Positions 1 through 5,766 of a stretch of 6,363 nt of DNA are shown here, in pieces. The position numbers and the translations under genes are program-made. The notes under the pieces are model-generated. The model made no database searches, had not been told where the DNA came from, and was given only the letters and a program-made list of their open reading frames with translations. Source of the DNA: Chloroflexi bacterium RBG_16_57_11 (lineage in GTDB: Bacteria; Chloroflexota; Anaerolineae; Anaerolineales; UBA4823). The DNA lies in contig MGNS01000129.1 of assembly GCA_001795165.1 (NCBI GenBank), forward strand, positions 4,423-10,785, written 5' to 3'. How positions within the stretch are numbered: the first letter of the stretch is position 1; each line of letters opens with the position of its first letter.

Positions 1-933
1 GATCTGCGCCCAACCGACGTACACCGGCGCTTCATAGCCGGGTACCAGTCGCTTGTAAGAGTTGACCGTAGGCGCTACCACAGCCGAGAGAGCGCGGGCA
101 TGCTTGAGCTGCCCGCCAATGAAACCAAAGGCTAGCTTCGACAGGTGGTACTCGTCCGTGGGATCAAAGAACAGGTTGTTCCCCTGAGCATCAAAAAGCG
201 ATTGGTGGCAGTGCATGCCCGAGCCATTGATTCCGAAAATCGGCTTGGGCATAAACGAGGCGGTCAGGTCATGCTGCGCGGCGATAGCCTTGACGGTGTA
301 TTTAAGGGTAAGGACGTTATCCGCAGTGCGCAGGGCGTCATCGAAGCGGAAGTCGATCTCATGCTGAGCCAGAGCAACTTCGTGATGACCCATCTCGACG
401 CTCAAGCCCATCCTGCCTAGGGCTTCCATCAGCTCGGTTCGCACACGCACGGCTTCGTCGTTGGCCGAGAAGTCGAAGTATCCGCCCACGTCATGCGGAA
501 CCGGGTGGATGCTCTGCGGCCCGTTGCGCTTGAAGAGGAAGAACTCCGGCTCGGGGCCGACATTGTAAGTCCAGCCACGCTGCCCGATCTGGTCCAAAAT
601 CCGCTTGAGCGTGCCACGCGGGTCGCCCGGGAAAGGCCCACCATCAGGGAGAAATATATCGCAGAAGACCCGGCCGCGCCGCGCATCTTGCGGCGTCCAG
701 GGCAGCACGGCGTAGGTCGTGGTGTCGAGGACTGGGCGCATGTCGCTTTCCTGAATGCGGGCAAAACCCTCGATCGACGAGCCGTCGAACCAGACGCCAT
801 CTTCGAGCGCCTCCTCGAGCCGCCCAACGGGGAAATCGACGCTCTTGACCGTCCCGGTCACATCTGTGAACTGCAACGAGATGAATTTGACATTGTCATC
901 CTTCACCTGCTTGATCAAATCCTTGTTCTGCAT
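1..933 (-). CDS. glnA: Glutamine synthetase type I, N-terminal part (runs off left edge)
   Basis: Glutamine synthetase makes glutamine from glutamate, ammonia and ATP in the cytoplasm, the central step of ammonia assimilation. From the ATG at 933-931 the frame stays open for 311 codons to base 1, so about two thirds of a roughly 440-470-residue enzyme is present. Visible landmarks: the DGSSIEGF signature with catalytic Asp50; GPEPEFFLF with metal ligands Glu128 and Glu130; HHEVALAQHEIDF with Glu185 and Glu192; the ATP/metal loop NGSGMHCHQSL with His241; and NSYKRLVPGYEAPV at 291-304. The start is fixed by AGGAGG (939-944 on the opposite strand) five bases upstream. Length and spacing look like the GSI-alpha group, but the region that would carry an adenylylation Tyr lies outside the window, so the subtype is inferred. 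I saw no frameshift on translating the whole fragment. It is divergent from the gene at 1054. Confidence 0.97.
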   Translation of the reverse strand, partial: MQNKDLIKQVKDDNVKFISLQFTDVTGTVKSVDFPVGRLEEALEDGVWFDGSSIEGFARIQESDMRPVLDTTTYAVLPWTPQDARRGRVFCDIFLPDGGPFPGDPRGTLKRILDQIGQRGWTYNVGPEPEFFLFKRNGPQSIHPVPHDVGGYFDFSANDEAVRVRTELMEALGRMGLSVEMGHHEVALAQHEIDFRFDDALRTADNVLTLKYTVKAIAAQHDLTASFMPKPIFGINGSGMHCHQSLFDAQGNNLFFDPTDEYHLSKLAFGFIGGQLKHARALSAVVAPTVNSYKRLVPGYEAPVYVGWAQI

Positions 934-962
934 GATAACCTCCTATCAGAATAAATTAGCTG

Positions 963-991
963 ATTTTAGCAAAAGGAGCGATTTTCGTCAA
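963..991 (-). promoter_or_regulatory. Sigma70-type promoter of glnA
   Basis: On the minus strand TTGACG (986-991) and TAAAAT (963-968) are separated by exactly 17 bases. Transcription would begin near 956, giving a leader of about 23 bases that carries the AGGAGG ribosome site. No separate nitrogen-regulator operator is obvious. The call rests on match to consensus and position only. Confidence 0.7.
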
Positions 992-1021
992 TCACGAATG
1001 ACTCGATTATGACTTCGTTTG

Positions 1022-1030
1022 TGGTATATT
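1022..1030 (+). promoter_or_regulatory. Extended -10 promoter for the HExxH protein gene
   Basis: TG-N-TATATT (TG at 1022-1023, hexamer at 1025-1030) forms an extended -10 element. The region 17-18 bases upstream (about 1001-1007) has no good -35, which is typical of extended -10 promoters. Initiation near 1037 would leave only about 17 bases before the ATG at 1054 and no Shine-Dalgarno sequence. Confidence 0.4.
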
Positions 1031-1053
1031 CGATTGCCTGAAGACCTGCCTTA

Positions 1054-1626
1054 ATGATTGAGACGTGCCGCCCCACCGTTCGTCGATTGCTGGCCTGGGA
1101 AATCCAGGAAGCGCGGCGCGTCTTCCTGGACCAGATCGACTACGAGGCAGTGCGCTTGCACGAGTGCACTGACTGGCCTGACCGGATCAATCGCATCGGG
1201 ACATGGATCAAACGCATGCCGCCTTCAGACCGGCATAACGCCATCACCCTGGGAAACCATTGTTATTTTCCGGTGCCGCTGCTCAAAGCTCCGGTCGCGC
1301 CTGGTGACGCTCGACTGGAGCTGTTCTCCTGGCTGGTCCATGAGCTGACCCATGTGTGGCAATTTCAAAAAATGGGCTGGCGTTATCTGGCTTTGGCGCT
1401 CAAAGCTCAAGTTCGCCAGGGGGCTGAGGCTTACAAATTCGGTGATGAAACCGGCCTGATCGAGGCTTTCACCCAAGGATGTAGTTTCAACGATTTTAAC
1501 CTGGAACAGCAAGGGGATATCGCCCGCTATTATTACGAGCGCATCGCCCGGGGGCAGGACGTCCAGGCCTGGGCCCCGTTCATCGCCCAACTGCAAGGCC
1601 TCGACTCGCCTGTCTCCGTGGCTTGA
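1054..1626 (+). CDS. Cytoplasmic HExxH zinc-metallopeptidase-like protein
   Basis: A 190-residue protein with the zinc-site motif HELTHVWQFQ: His96 and His100 are likely zinc ligands and Glu97 the general base. Downstream, EQQGDIARYYYERI (Glu151 onward) resembles the conserved EQQA-type segment that follows HELTHVWQ in small metallopeptidase-like proteins found near Rhs/Vgr or eCIS-type loci; that family link is from memory, not a search. Glu137 or Glu151 could be the third metal ligand. There is no signal peptide or membrane segment, so it is predicted cytoplasmic unless exported by a dedicated system. The first upstream in-frame stop is TGA at 1039-1041, so ATG 1054 is the earliest possible ATG start; it lacks a clear ribosome site. 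It is divergent from glnA, and no secretion, toxin or immunity gene accompanies it here. Proteolytic activity is inferred from the motif, and the substrate is unknown. Confidence 0.8.
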   Translation: MIETCRPTVRRLLAWEIQEARRVFLDQIDYEAVRLHECTDWPDRINRIGTWIKRMPPSDRHNAITLGNHCYFPVPLLKAPVAPGDARLELFSWLVHELTHVWQFQKMGWRYLALALKAQVRQGAEAYKFGDETGLIEAFTQGCSFNDFNLEQQGDIARYYYERIARGQDVQAWAPFIAQLQGLDSPVSVA

Positions 1627-1643
1627 CCGGTGGTCTCCGACCG

Positions 1644-1754
1644 CGCTCATTCTTCGACAAATCCCAACCTCCGCCCTCGCATATTCCTCGTCAACGCTCA
1701 TCCTTTGGCTTTGCCCAACCTTCGACTTCGCTCATCCTTCGATTTCACTCAGGA
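1644..1754. repeat. Degenerate REP-like intergenic repeats
   Basis: The unit CGCTCAT followed by TC/CC-TT occurs at 1644, 1695 and 1729, mixed with CTTCGACTTCG-type units (1651-1658, 1719-1730) and ending in a variant TTTCACTCAGGA (1743-1754). The words CTTCGACTTCGCTCA and CTCAGGA are familiar from short dispersed intergenic repeats in many environmental bacterial genomes; that is general knowledge, not a match I could run. The copies are imperfect and unevenly spaced (roughly 34 and 51 bases between starts), so this is a decayed cluster rather than a clean tandem array. Confidence 0.45.
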
Positions 1755-1788
1755 GTTTGACAGAATGGATCTGAAGGCGAACACAGCC

Positions 1789-1817
1789 TTGTAGAAAACC
1801 TTGCCATGCGGTATGCT
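1789..1817 (+). promoter_or_regulatory. Probable promoter of the selenocysteine tRNA gene
   Basis: TTGTAG (1789-1794) and TATGCT (1812-1817) are spaced by 17 bases. Initiation near 1824 would lie a few bases before the mature tRNA 5' end at 1829, as expected for a monocistronic tRNA gene. A better -35 hexamer, TTGACA at 1757-1762, has no matching -10 at the right distance and was not used. Confidence 0.45.
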
Positions 1818-1828
1818 TAATTGCCAGT

Positions 1829-1922
1829 GGGAGTGGTTGGGTCCCGGTGGGCTCCCCGGTCTTCAAAACCGGTGACGGGTCGCGTTGCGGGCCGTGGTGG
1901 GTTCGACTCCCATCCGCTCCCG
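1829..1922 (+). tRNA. selC: Selenocysteine tRNA (anticodon TCA)
   Basis: This folds as a bacterial tRNA-Sec. The acceptor stem has 8 base pairs (1829-1836 with 1914-1921, one G-U). The D stem has 6 pairs with a four-base loop CGGT (1839-1844 with 1849-1854), a hallmark of tRNA-Sec. The anticodon stem is CCGGT/ACCGG with loop CTTCAAA, anticodon TCA at 1863-1865. A long variable arm (1875-1895) has about 8 pairs, one G-G mismatch and loop GTT. The T arm has 5 pairs with loop TTCGACT (1902-1908). The discriminator is G at 1922, followed by CCT, so the 3' CCA is not fully encoded and must be added by nucleotidyltransferase. The tRNA is charged with Ser by SerRS, converted by SelA using selenophosphate from SelD, and delivered by SelB to UGA codons carrying a SECIS hairpin. 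None of those protein genes is in the window. The fold matches the E. coli selC layout closely. Confidence 0.95.
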
Positions 1923-1965
1923 CCTTCCATTAAATCTTAAGTGGGCGCTTTACGGCATAATGAGA

Positions 1966-1984
1966 CCGGCATCGATGGTGCCGG
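1966..1984 (+). other. Hairpin in the leader before the M50 protease gene
   Basis: CCGGCA (1966-1971) and TGCCGG (1979-1984) form a perfect 6-base-pair stem with a seven-base loop. It lies between selC and the protease start at 2027. No run of T follows, so it does not look like an intrinsic terminator. It could be a leader structure, an operator, or chance in GC-rich DNA. Confidence 0.3.
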
Positions 1985-2026
1985 CTACAGCAATGGGTGT
2001 GGACGGATAGAATTGGGTGTGAGAGA

Positions 2027-3244
2027 ATGTTAGCAACTGAACCGGTAAATGTTGAAATTGACCTGCTGACCTCTCTGGTCGGGCGTGTATTAAAAATTGA
2101 GGATATCACCTCAGGTGATCCACAGAAAGATTACCTGGTGCGTTACCGCGGGACACTGCTGGGCGAATCCGCCGAGGCCTATGACCGGCTGTCAAAGCTG
2201 CTTGGTCCGTACGAAATTACACCACTGTTTCGCATGGCTGGCAGCCAGCACGCCATCCTGCTGGTGCCCGGGGTGATCCGGCCCAAGCCTTCCAGGAAAC
2301 GGATCAACCTCCTCCTGTTTATCCTGACGGTACTGAGTGTGGTCTTCGCCGGCACGCTATATGGGTACTCCGGGCCACAACCGAATAGCATAAACGAGCT
2401 GCTAACCGGAATTCAGCAAAGCTTACCGAGCGGCCTGGCTTTTGCCGCCAGTCTGTTGGCGATCTTGCTGGCGCACGAGTTCGGGCACTACCTTGCCGGG
2501 CGCTACCATAAAACCCATGTGACCCTGCCTTATTTCATCCCCTTCCCGCTCAGCCCGTTTGGCACGATGGGCGCCTTCATCCAGCTCAAGGAGCCGCCGC
2601 GCAACAAGCGCATCCTGCTGGATATCGGCATCGCCGGTCCGATCGCCGGTATGGTCGTAGCAATCCCAATCTTGCTGCTGGGGCTGTCACTCTCCAGAGT
2701 GGATACCATCCAGATCAATCCCGGGCAAAGCCTGACTTTGGAAGGCAATTCACTGATTTATCTGCTGGCCAAATATGCCGTATTCGGCCAGCTACTGCCC
2801 CACCCAAGCAGCTATGGGGATGTTTCACCGATCCTATACTGGTTGAGATACTTCTTCACCAGCCAGCCGATGCCGGTGGGCGGGACGGATGTGATGATCC
2901 ACCCGGTAGCCTGGGCAGGTTGGGCCGGCTTGCTGGTCACCGCGCTGAACCTGATCCCTGCCGGGCAGCTGGACGGCGGACATGTGATGTATGTATTGCT
3001 GGGCAAACGCGCCAGGCTCTTGTGGCCGGTGATCCTGGGGATGTTATTCTTGCTGGGTTTTGTCTGGTCAGGCTGGTGGCTGTGGGCGCTGTTGATCTTC
3101 TTCCTTGGCCGCCTGTACGCCGAGCCACTGGACCAGATCACCAGGCTGGATGCTCCACGCATTGCGGTAGCTGTCTTGGGAATCGTGTTGTTTTTCCTGG
3201 TATTTACACCTGTTCCGCTGGTGCAGTTAATCGCCGGCGGTTGA
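2027..3244 (+). CDS. Site-2-protease-type intramembrane metallopeptidase (M50, EGY-like)
   Basis: A polytopic membrane zinc protease of 405 residues, predicted to cut transmembrane or membrane-proximal substrates. The catalytic HEFGH is at 150-154 (zinc ligands His150 and His154, Glu151 as base), and the third ligand is Asp316 in NLIPAGQLDGGH. Between them PYFIPFPLSPFGTMGAFI (168-185) is the conserved loop of the EGY/cyanobacterial M50 branch. An N-terminal cytosolic-like domain (about 1-90) comes before hydrophobic segments near 93-112, 138-158, 200-222, 290-307 and two or more after 325. No PDZ domain is visible. A GTG at 1997 opens the same frame ten codons earlier, but ATG 2027 better fits the start of the folded domain; both have weak ribosome sites, so the start is not settled. 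The TPR gene follows 37 bases downstream, suggesting co-transcription. The substrate is unknown. Confidence 0.92.
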   Translation: MLATEPVNVEIDLLTSLVGRVLKIEDITSGDPQKDYLVRYRGTLLGESAEAYDRLSKLLGPYEITPLFRMAGSQHAILLVPGVIRPKPSRKRINLLLFILTVLSVVFAGTLYGYSGPQPNSINELLTGIQQSLPSGLAFAASLLAILLAHEFGHYLAGRYHKTHVTLPYFIPFPLSPFGTMGAFIQLKEPPRNKRILLDIGIAGPIAGMVVAIPILLLGLSLSRVDTIQINPGQSLTLEGNSLIYLLAKYAVFGQLLPHPSSYGDVSPILYWLRYFFTSQPMPVGGTDVMIHPVAWAGWAGLLVTALNLIPAGQLDGGHVMYVLLGKRARLLWPVILGMLFLLGFVWSGWWLWALLIFFLGRLYAEPLDQITRLDAPRIAVAVLGIVLFFLVFTPVPLVQLIAGG

Positions 3245-3281
3245 TCGGTATGGTTTTGATCGCACTGCCAGGGATTGGATC

Positions 3282-5165
3282 ATGGCTGAAGATGTAATGC
3301 TTCAAGAGGCGATCAGCGCCATACGCCAGGGGCAACGCATGCGGGCGCGCGATCTGCTGACACGCTTGCTGCGAACCAACCAGACCAATCCAGAATACTG
3401 GCTGTGGCTGAGCGCAGTGGTAGATACCACGCGGGAGCAGGTGTACTGCTTGCAATCCGTCGTGCGATTGGATCCAGATAACCAGGCAGCCCATGAGGGG
3501 CTGGTCATGCTGGGAGCACAGGCGCCTGCGGGGATCGTCGAGCCGTTGCCACCGGTACGGCGCAAGTGGGAAGTAGCGGTTCAAGAATTGCACGATCCGT
3601 CCTGGGTGATGGTGGCGTGGGCTAACCCCATCGTTCGCATCATTTTCCTTTCGTTGATCTCACTGTTGGTGGTTGGCTTGATCGGTTTAGGCGTCTACCA
3701 GCAAATGCGGCCACGCAGGCAAGCGGCAGTGATCCTCCCAGCCTCCACACGGGGGCCACTGACAACCTTCACCTACACTCCGACAGCCATCCATGAAACC
3801 CCACAGGTTCCCACCGTGACGCCAACCTTCGAAGGTCCACCGCCGCTTTCGGCGCGGCTGCCAGCGCCATACACCTCCACGCCGATGTATGTCAATACAC
3901 CTCACCCAGCCAACGAATCACACCAGATCGCGCTGCGCGCCTGGCAGCGCGGCGATCTGGAAGCAGCGCTGGCGAACTTCCAGCAGGCGGCGCGCAGCGA
4001 CGCCAACCCGGCGGATATCCTGTACCAGATGGGCGAGATTTACAGGCTGCAGGGTGATCAACGCCAGGCATCAGCAGCCTTTGAGGCTGCCATCCAGGCC
4101 AATCCGGATTTTGCCCCGGCACACCTTGGCCTGGCACGCCTCCGCCTGGCTTCAGATCCAGGGGCGGACGTCACCCAGGAGCTGGATACAGCATTGGAAA
4201 AAGATCCAAATTATGGCGAGGCATACCTGGTTTATGCCCAGCACCTGCTCAGCCAGGGTGAGACCGAGGCAGCGCTCGAGAAACTGCGCCTATCAGAAGG
4301 ACTCATGCCCGGCTCGCCGCTGGTGTCTTTATGGCTGGCCGAGGTATATTTAGCACAGGGCGATGAGCAGGCAGCGTTAGAGGCCGCCCGCAAGGCCAAT
4401 GAGCTCGATCTGACTTTGCTGGATACTTACCGTGTGCGGGCGCAGGCGGCAGCAGTGAACGGAGAAGACCAGGAAGCGCTGGAGGCTGTAAAGGTTTACA
4501 TGACCTATACGACGGATGATCCACTGGCCTGGCTGATTTTTGGGCAGTCGTTATATGCCAGCAAGCAGTACACAAAAACCGTCGAAGCGCTCTCCCAGGC
4601 GATCACGCTGGATAAAAACCTGATGGCAGCCTTTCATTACCGCGGCCTGGCGTTGATCGAGCTGGGTCAGGGACAAAAGGCGATCAATGACCTGTACCCG
4701 GCCATTCAAGCCAGCCCTCAGTCTTTCCAGCTCAATCTCGACTTTGGTCGAGCGCTGCTGGTCGCCAACCGCCTGAATGACGCCCTGGCCCAGATCGACC
4801 GGGCCGGGAAATTAGCCACGAACGATTCCGATCGAGCCCAGGTGCTCTACTGGCGGGCCCAGACGCTCGAAAAGATCGGCAACCTGCCCTCGGCGGTGAG
4901 GGAATGGAAAGCGCTGCTGGAGTTGCCGGAGGAAATAATACCCGCGGGTTGGCGCCTCATGGCCGAAGAGCATATCCAGTCCACTTCAACCCCACCGCCG
5001 CCCACAGCCACCCCCACGCCCACGGACCGCCCACCGACGGCCACACGCACCGCCACGCGCACGCCTCCACCCAGCCCAACGCCAACTATGACCCGCACCC
5101 CGCGCTTAAGCCCAACATCCACCTCGACCGTCACACCACCCACCAGTCACACCCCAACGCTCTAA
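3282..5165 (+). CDS. Membrane-anchored TPR protein with Pro/Thr-rich linker and C-terminal tail
   Basis: A 627-residue protein. Residues 1-78 form a small helical TPR-like region, including NPEYWLWLSAVV. One transmembrane helix spans about 117-138. A Pro/Thr-rich linker covers about 150-210. Roughly eight to ten TPR-like helical pairs fill 212-562, for example GDLEAALANFQQAARSDAN and GDQRQASAAFEAAIQANPD. A strongly Pro/Thr/Ser-rich tail runs from 566 to the end. TPRs usually act as protein-binding scaffolds. The long repeat domain is inferred to lie outside the membrane because Pro/Thr linkers of this kind are common in extracytoplasmic Chloroflexota proteins, but basic residues sit on both sides of the helix (93-95 and 143-146), so topology is not certain. 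The ATG at 3282 has AGGGA (3270-3274) seven bases upstream. Its place right after the M50 protease makes it a candidate partner, adaptor or substrate; that is inference. Confidence 0.88.
   Translation: MAEDVMLQEAISAIRQGQRMRARDLLTRLLRTNQTNPEYWLWLSAVVDTTREQVYCLQSVVRLDPDNQAAHEGLVMLGAQAPAGIVEPLPPVRRKWEVAVQELHDPSWVMVAWANPIVRIIFLSLISLLVVGLIGLGVYQQMRPRRQAAVILPASTRGPLTTFTYTPTAIHETPQVPTVTPTFEGPPPLSARLPAPYTSTPMYVNTPHPANESHQIALRAWQRGDLEAALANFQQAARSDANPADILYQMGEIYRLQGDQRQASAAFEAAIQANPDFAPAHLGLARLRLASDPGADVTQELDTALEKDPNYGEAYLVYAQHLLSQGETEAALEKLRLSEGLMPGSPLVSLWLAEVYLAQGDEQAALEAARKANELDLTLLDTYRVRAQAAAVNGEDQEALEAVKVYMTYTTDDPLAWLIFGQSLYASKQYTKTVEALSQAITLDKNLMAAFHYRGLALIELGQGQKAINDLYPAIQASPQSFQLNLDFGRALLVANRLNDALAQIDRAGKLATNDSDRAQVLYWRAQTLEKIGNLPSAVREWKALLELPEEIIPAGWRLMAEEHIQSTSTPPPPTATPTPTDRPPTATRTATRTPPPSPTPTMTRTPRLSPTSTSTVTPPTSHTPTL
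4971..5162 (+). repeat. Low-complexity Pro/Thr-coding C-rich tract
   Basis: The end of the TPR gene is built from CCA/CCC/CCG and ACC/ACA/ACG codons with a strong strand bias for C. It encodes alternating Pro and Thr/Ser with scattered Arg (residues 564-627). No folded domain follows it. Such tracts can expand or contract by slippage and often encode extended, possibly glycosylated stalks. Confidence 0.7.
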
Positions 5166-5212
5166 ACCGCCTGGCAGTCGTTAGAGAATTGTTTGAATCG
5201 AGGCTTTCAACC

Positions 5213-5241
5213 TTGCCAGTCTTAACGGGCAGGGCTATAAT
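5213..5241 (+). promoter_or_regulatory. Strong sigma70-type promoter of the FmdB-family gene
   Basis: TTGCCA (5213-5218) and a perfect TATAAT (5236-5241) are 17 bases apart, the best promoter in the window. Transcription would start near 5248 and give a leader of about 38 bases with GAGGT (5276-5280) before the ATG at 5286. This indicates that the gene is transcribed separately from the TPR gene ending at 5165. Confidence 0.8.
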
Positions 5242-5285
5242 ACAGTGTTGTTAATCGTTTGGTTTTTCGTATTTTGAGGTGCCGT

Positions 5286-5594
5286 ATGCCCATCTACACT
5301 TATCGCTGCACCAGTTGCGGCGTGCAATTCGACCAACAGCAAAAATTTAGCGACCCACCGCTCACCCGCTGCCCGGAATGCTCTAAGAAGACCCTGCAGA
5401 AGGTCTTCCAGCCGGTTGGAATTGTGTTTAAAGGCTCAGGATTTTACGCCACCGATCACCGCTCGCCCTCCGGGCAAGGCCGCTCCAACAGCAAGGAAAA
5501 ATCTGGAGGCAGTGAGGGCAGCGCGGAGAAGCCTGCCTCCAGTGAAAGCGGGAGCAGCCAATCGAAATCTTCTTCGAATACATCGGAAGATTGA
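5286..5594 (+). CDS. FmdB-family zinc ribbon protein
   Basis: A 102-residue protein with the typical FmdB opening MPIYTYRCTSCG and a zinc ribbon formed by Cys8, Cys11, Cys29 and Cys32 (two CxxC pairs), followed by the family-typical FKGSGFYATD at 48-57. The family is named from a regulator next to formamidase/amidase genes; most members, including this one, have no proven role. Residues 59-102 are rich in Ser, Gly, Glu and Lys and look disordered, a common tail in this family. ATG 5286 was chosen because the MPIYTYRC start is diagnostic and GAGGT lies five bases upstream. A TTG at 5259 would only add an unconserved nine residues. It has its own promoter (5213-5241) and terminator (5627-5658), so it appears to be a single-gene unit. 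No amidase gene is nearby. Confidence 0.93.
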   Translation: MPIYTYRCTSCGVQFDQQQKFSDPPLTRCPECSKKTLQKVFQPVGIVFKGSGFYATDHRSPSGQGRSNSKEKSGGSEGSAEKPASSESGSSQSKSSSNTSED

Positions 5595-5626
5595 ACTTCT
5601 TCATTAGCGAGCATACTGACCTATGC

Positions 5627-5658
5627 AAACGCCTCCAAGAGTGGAGGCGTTTTGATTT
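5627..5658 (+). terminator. Rho-independent terminator after the FmdB-family gene
   Basis: AAACGCCTCC (5627-5636) and GGAGGCGTTT (5643-5652) form a perfect 10-base-pair stem with loop AAGAGT, followed by a T-rich run interrupted by GA (5650-5658). It sits 32 bases after the stop codon and insulates the HicB-like gene downstream. Confidence 0.85.
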
Positions 5659-5687
5659 CAGTCGGAGGCTAGCGCTGGCTCGAAGGC

Positions 5688-5721
5688 CAATCCGCAGCCT
5701 GGAGGCGGAATTACCGGATTG
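5688..5721. repeat. Inverted repeat overlapping the HicB-like gene promoter
   Basis: CAATCCG (5688-5694) is matched by CGGATTG (5715-5721) with a 20-base spacer. A second, competing pair, TCCGC (5691-5695) with GCGGA (5705-5709), lies inside it. The placement over the -35 would suit a regulator-binding site, but seven-base arms can occur by chance in a region of this size. Confidence 0.35.
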
Positions 5722-5746
5722 CGATTATGTCACAGAATGATAGAAT
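5719..5746 (+). promoter_or_regulatory. Probable promoter of the HicB-like gene
   Basis: TTGCGA (5719-5724) and TAGAAT (5741-5746) are separated by 16 bases. The start point would fall near 5753, leaving a very short leader that consists largely of the AAGGAG ribosome site (5755-5760). The -35 overlaps the right arm of an inverted repeat (5688-5694 with 5715-5721). Confidence 0.5.
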
Positions 5747-5766
5747 AGAAGCGGAAGGAGAAAATC

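Noticed and set aside
493..954. Plus-strand open frame of 153 codons and other frames at 145-420, 429-827 and 755-1012
   Set aside because: They lie opposite or out of frame with the glutamine synthetase gene, whose protein matches its family throughout; their translations show no recognisable domain.
1630..1644. Hairpin GTGGTC-TCC-GACCGC as a terminator for the HExxH gene
   Set aside because: The stem is short with a three-base loop and no T-run follows, so intrinsic termination is not supported.
1225..1701. Minus-strand frame of 158 codons
   Set aside because: It is antisense to the HExxH protein gene, has no ribosome site and no recognisable motif, and runs into the repeat region.
1757..1762. 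TTGACA as a perfect -35 for selC
   Set aside because: At 17 bases downstream the sequence is AACACA, which is not a -10; the TTGTAG/TATGCT pair fits the tRNA better.
1829..1922. tRNA gene as an integration (att) site for a mobile element
   Set aside because: selC is a classic integration target, but no integrase gene and no repeat of the tRNA 3' end are present in the window.
3889..4353. Plus-strand 154-codon frame and several minus-strand frames inside the TPR gene
   Set aside because: They overlap a full-length TPR protein with clear repeat periodicity; they are GC-rich shadow frames.
5211..5235. TTGCC/GGCAG pairing before the FmdB gene as a terminator of the TPR gene
   Set aside because: The stem is weak and no T-run follows; the bases are better explained as the -35 and spacer of the FmdB promoter.
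4904..5254. Alternative frame rich in His and Pro at the end of the TPR gene
   Set aside because: It arises from the C-rich Pro/Thr tract read in another frame and crosses the FmdB gene promoter.
5416..5628. Frames overlapping the FmdB gene on both strands
   Set aside because: The FmdB frame has the diagnostic zinc ribbon, start and terminator; the others have no support.
5595..5766. Search for a hicA toxin gene upstream of the HicB-like gene
   Set aside because: The gap holds a terminator, an inverted repeat and a promoter, but no open frame of suitable length on either strand.
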